7,398 bases of DNA from Flavobacteriales bacterium (GTDB lineage: Bacteria > Bacteroidota > Bacteroidia > Flavobacteriales_D > Crocinitomicaceae), in contig CANJQZ010000092.1 in NCBI GenBank assembly GCA_947476515.1, positions 1 through 7,398 on the forward strand, in the 5' to 3' direction. Positions within the stretch are counted from its first letter, which is position 1. Every line of letters starts with the position of its first letter. The notes beneath the pieces are model-generated. The model ran no database searches and was not told the origin of the DNA. It was given only the letters and a program-made list of their open reading frames with translations. Shown one piece after another: positions 7,052 through 7,398 of this stretch. A program made the position numbers and the translations under genes.

Positions 7052-7096
7052 TCTTTACATGAAAATACTATCAGGTAAAAATACTTTACATGACAA
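7052..7096 (+). promoter_or_regulatory. Two direct copies of the palindrome half-site; candidate promoter/operator
   Basis: TCTTTACATGAAAA (7052-7065) and ACTTTACATGACAA (7083-7096) repeat the half-site of the upstream palindrome, sharing CTTTACATGA exactly, 31 bases apart, close to three helical turns. The second copy contains the Fic ATG (7090-7092). A smaller direct repeat, AAAATACT, lies between them (7062-7069, 7078-7085). TATCTTTA (7050-7057) matches seven of the eight positions of the Bacteroidota -7 box TAnnTTTG, though no TTG -33 box is seen. If that is the promoter, bound protein would cover both it and the start codon. Confidence 0.5.
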
Positions 7097-7398
7097 AAAA
7101 AGAAATGAATAGAAAAGATAAGGCTGATTTACCATTTAATGATCTACCCATATTGCCCCCTGAAAAGGAATTTATTGAATCCGTAATAATATTAAAGCAA
7201 TTGGTGAAATCCTCAGTTGCACTTGCTGAATTAAAAGGTATAATAAATATTTTACCTAATCCAGAAATTTTACTTAATGCGGTTATCCTAAAAGAAGCAA
7301 GAGCAAGTTCAGAAATAGAAAATGTAATAACTACTCAAGATAAATTATATCAAGCATTATCGGCAAAAGCTGATCAAATCGATACTTCCACCAAAGAA
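7090..7398 (+). CDS. Fic-family protein, N-terminal part (cut by window end)
   Basis: 103 residues are visible and the frame is still open at the window edge. The start at 7090 is the first ATG after an in-frame stop at 7060; Met6 (7105) is an alternative. Residues ~18-90 match the N-terminal region of Fic/DOC-type proteins: DLPILPPEKEF, then a helix ending in SSVALAELKGI, LPNPEILLNAVILKEARASSEIENVITTQDKLYQA. S73-S-E-I-E77-N78 fits the inhibitory-helix motif (S/T)xxxE(G/N), where Glu blocks productive ATP binding; its N-terminal position indicates a class II Fic. By family knowledge the missing part should hold the HxFx(D/E)GNGRxxR active site, which transfers AMP or another nucleotide part to a Ser, Thr or Tyr hydroxyl of a target, and often a C-terminal winged helix-turn-helix. 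No lipobox or signal peptide is present, so it is cytoplasmic. The gene sits alone behind a terminator and a repeated operator-like motif, suggesting its own regulated promoter. Confidence 0.92.
   Translation, partial: MTKKEMNRKDKADLPFNDLPILPPEKEFIESVIILKQLVKSSVALAELKGIINILPNPEILLNAVILKEARASSEIENVITTQDKLYQALSAKADQIDTSTKE

Noticed and set aside
6170..7398. Lipoprotein and Fic genes as one operon or toxin-antitoxin pair
   Set aside because: A strong terminator and ~300 bases of non-coding DNA separate them. The first product is a membrane lipoprotein, and the Fic carries its own inhibitory motif.

Overview
The window is AT-rich and reads as chromosome from a member of the Bacteroidota, most likely a flavobacterium-like lineage. 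The main reason is that the two largest genes end in type A sorting domains of the type IX secretion system (T9SS), which is confined to that phylum. They also carry the phylum's typical pre-sorting module (ALPVE...WQTASEHN...YYRL.Q.D). There are no Shine-Dalgarno sequences, only A/T-rich leaders before starts, as is usual in Bacteroidota. I cannot name a species.

Layout, all real genes on the + strand: (1) 3-1631, the 3' part of a large T9SS cell-surface protein whose start lies before the window. (2) 1793-5854, a complete 1353-residue T9SS multidomain surface protein: unusually long leader, right-handed beta-helix, Ig-like domain, LamG-type lectin-like domain, two more beta/Ig-like stretches, a Trp-rich module, then the same C-terminal cassette as gene 1. 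(3) 5855-6169, a gene-free gap with weak AT-rich inverted repeats. (4) 6170-6718, a small lipoprotein with an NTF2/SnoaL-like look, closed by a clear intrinsic terminator at 6752-6781. (5) 6782-7089, a gene-free stretch that is less AT-rich in its middle, holds several short hairpins, and ends in a striking 15-bp-arm palindrome plus two further copies of the same half-site. (6) 7090-7398, the first 103 residues of a Fic-family protein, cut by the window end.

Genes 1 and 2 are paralogues over their last ~330 residues (633-1631 and 4859-5854), with different N-terminal parts on a shared export and anchoring tail. Both products should pass the inner membrane by Sec and the outer membrane by T9SS, then be displayed or released as adhesin or carbohydrate-binding proteins. 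The lipoprotein and the Fic gene are separate transcription units with no evident link to the surface proteins.

The strongest unexplained signal is the four-copy TACATGA motif at the Fic start: an inverted pair and two direct copies, the last containing the start codon. It looks like an operator array, perhaps for autoregulation. I see no convincing complete new multi-gene system; the Fic locus is cut off, and whatever partner it has would lie to the right of the window.
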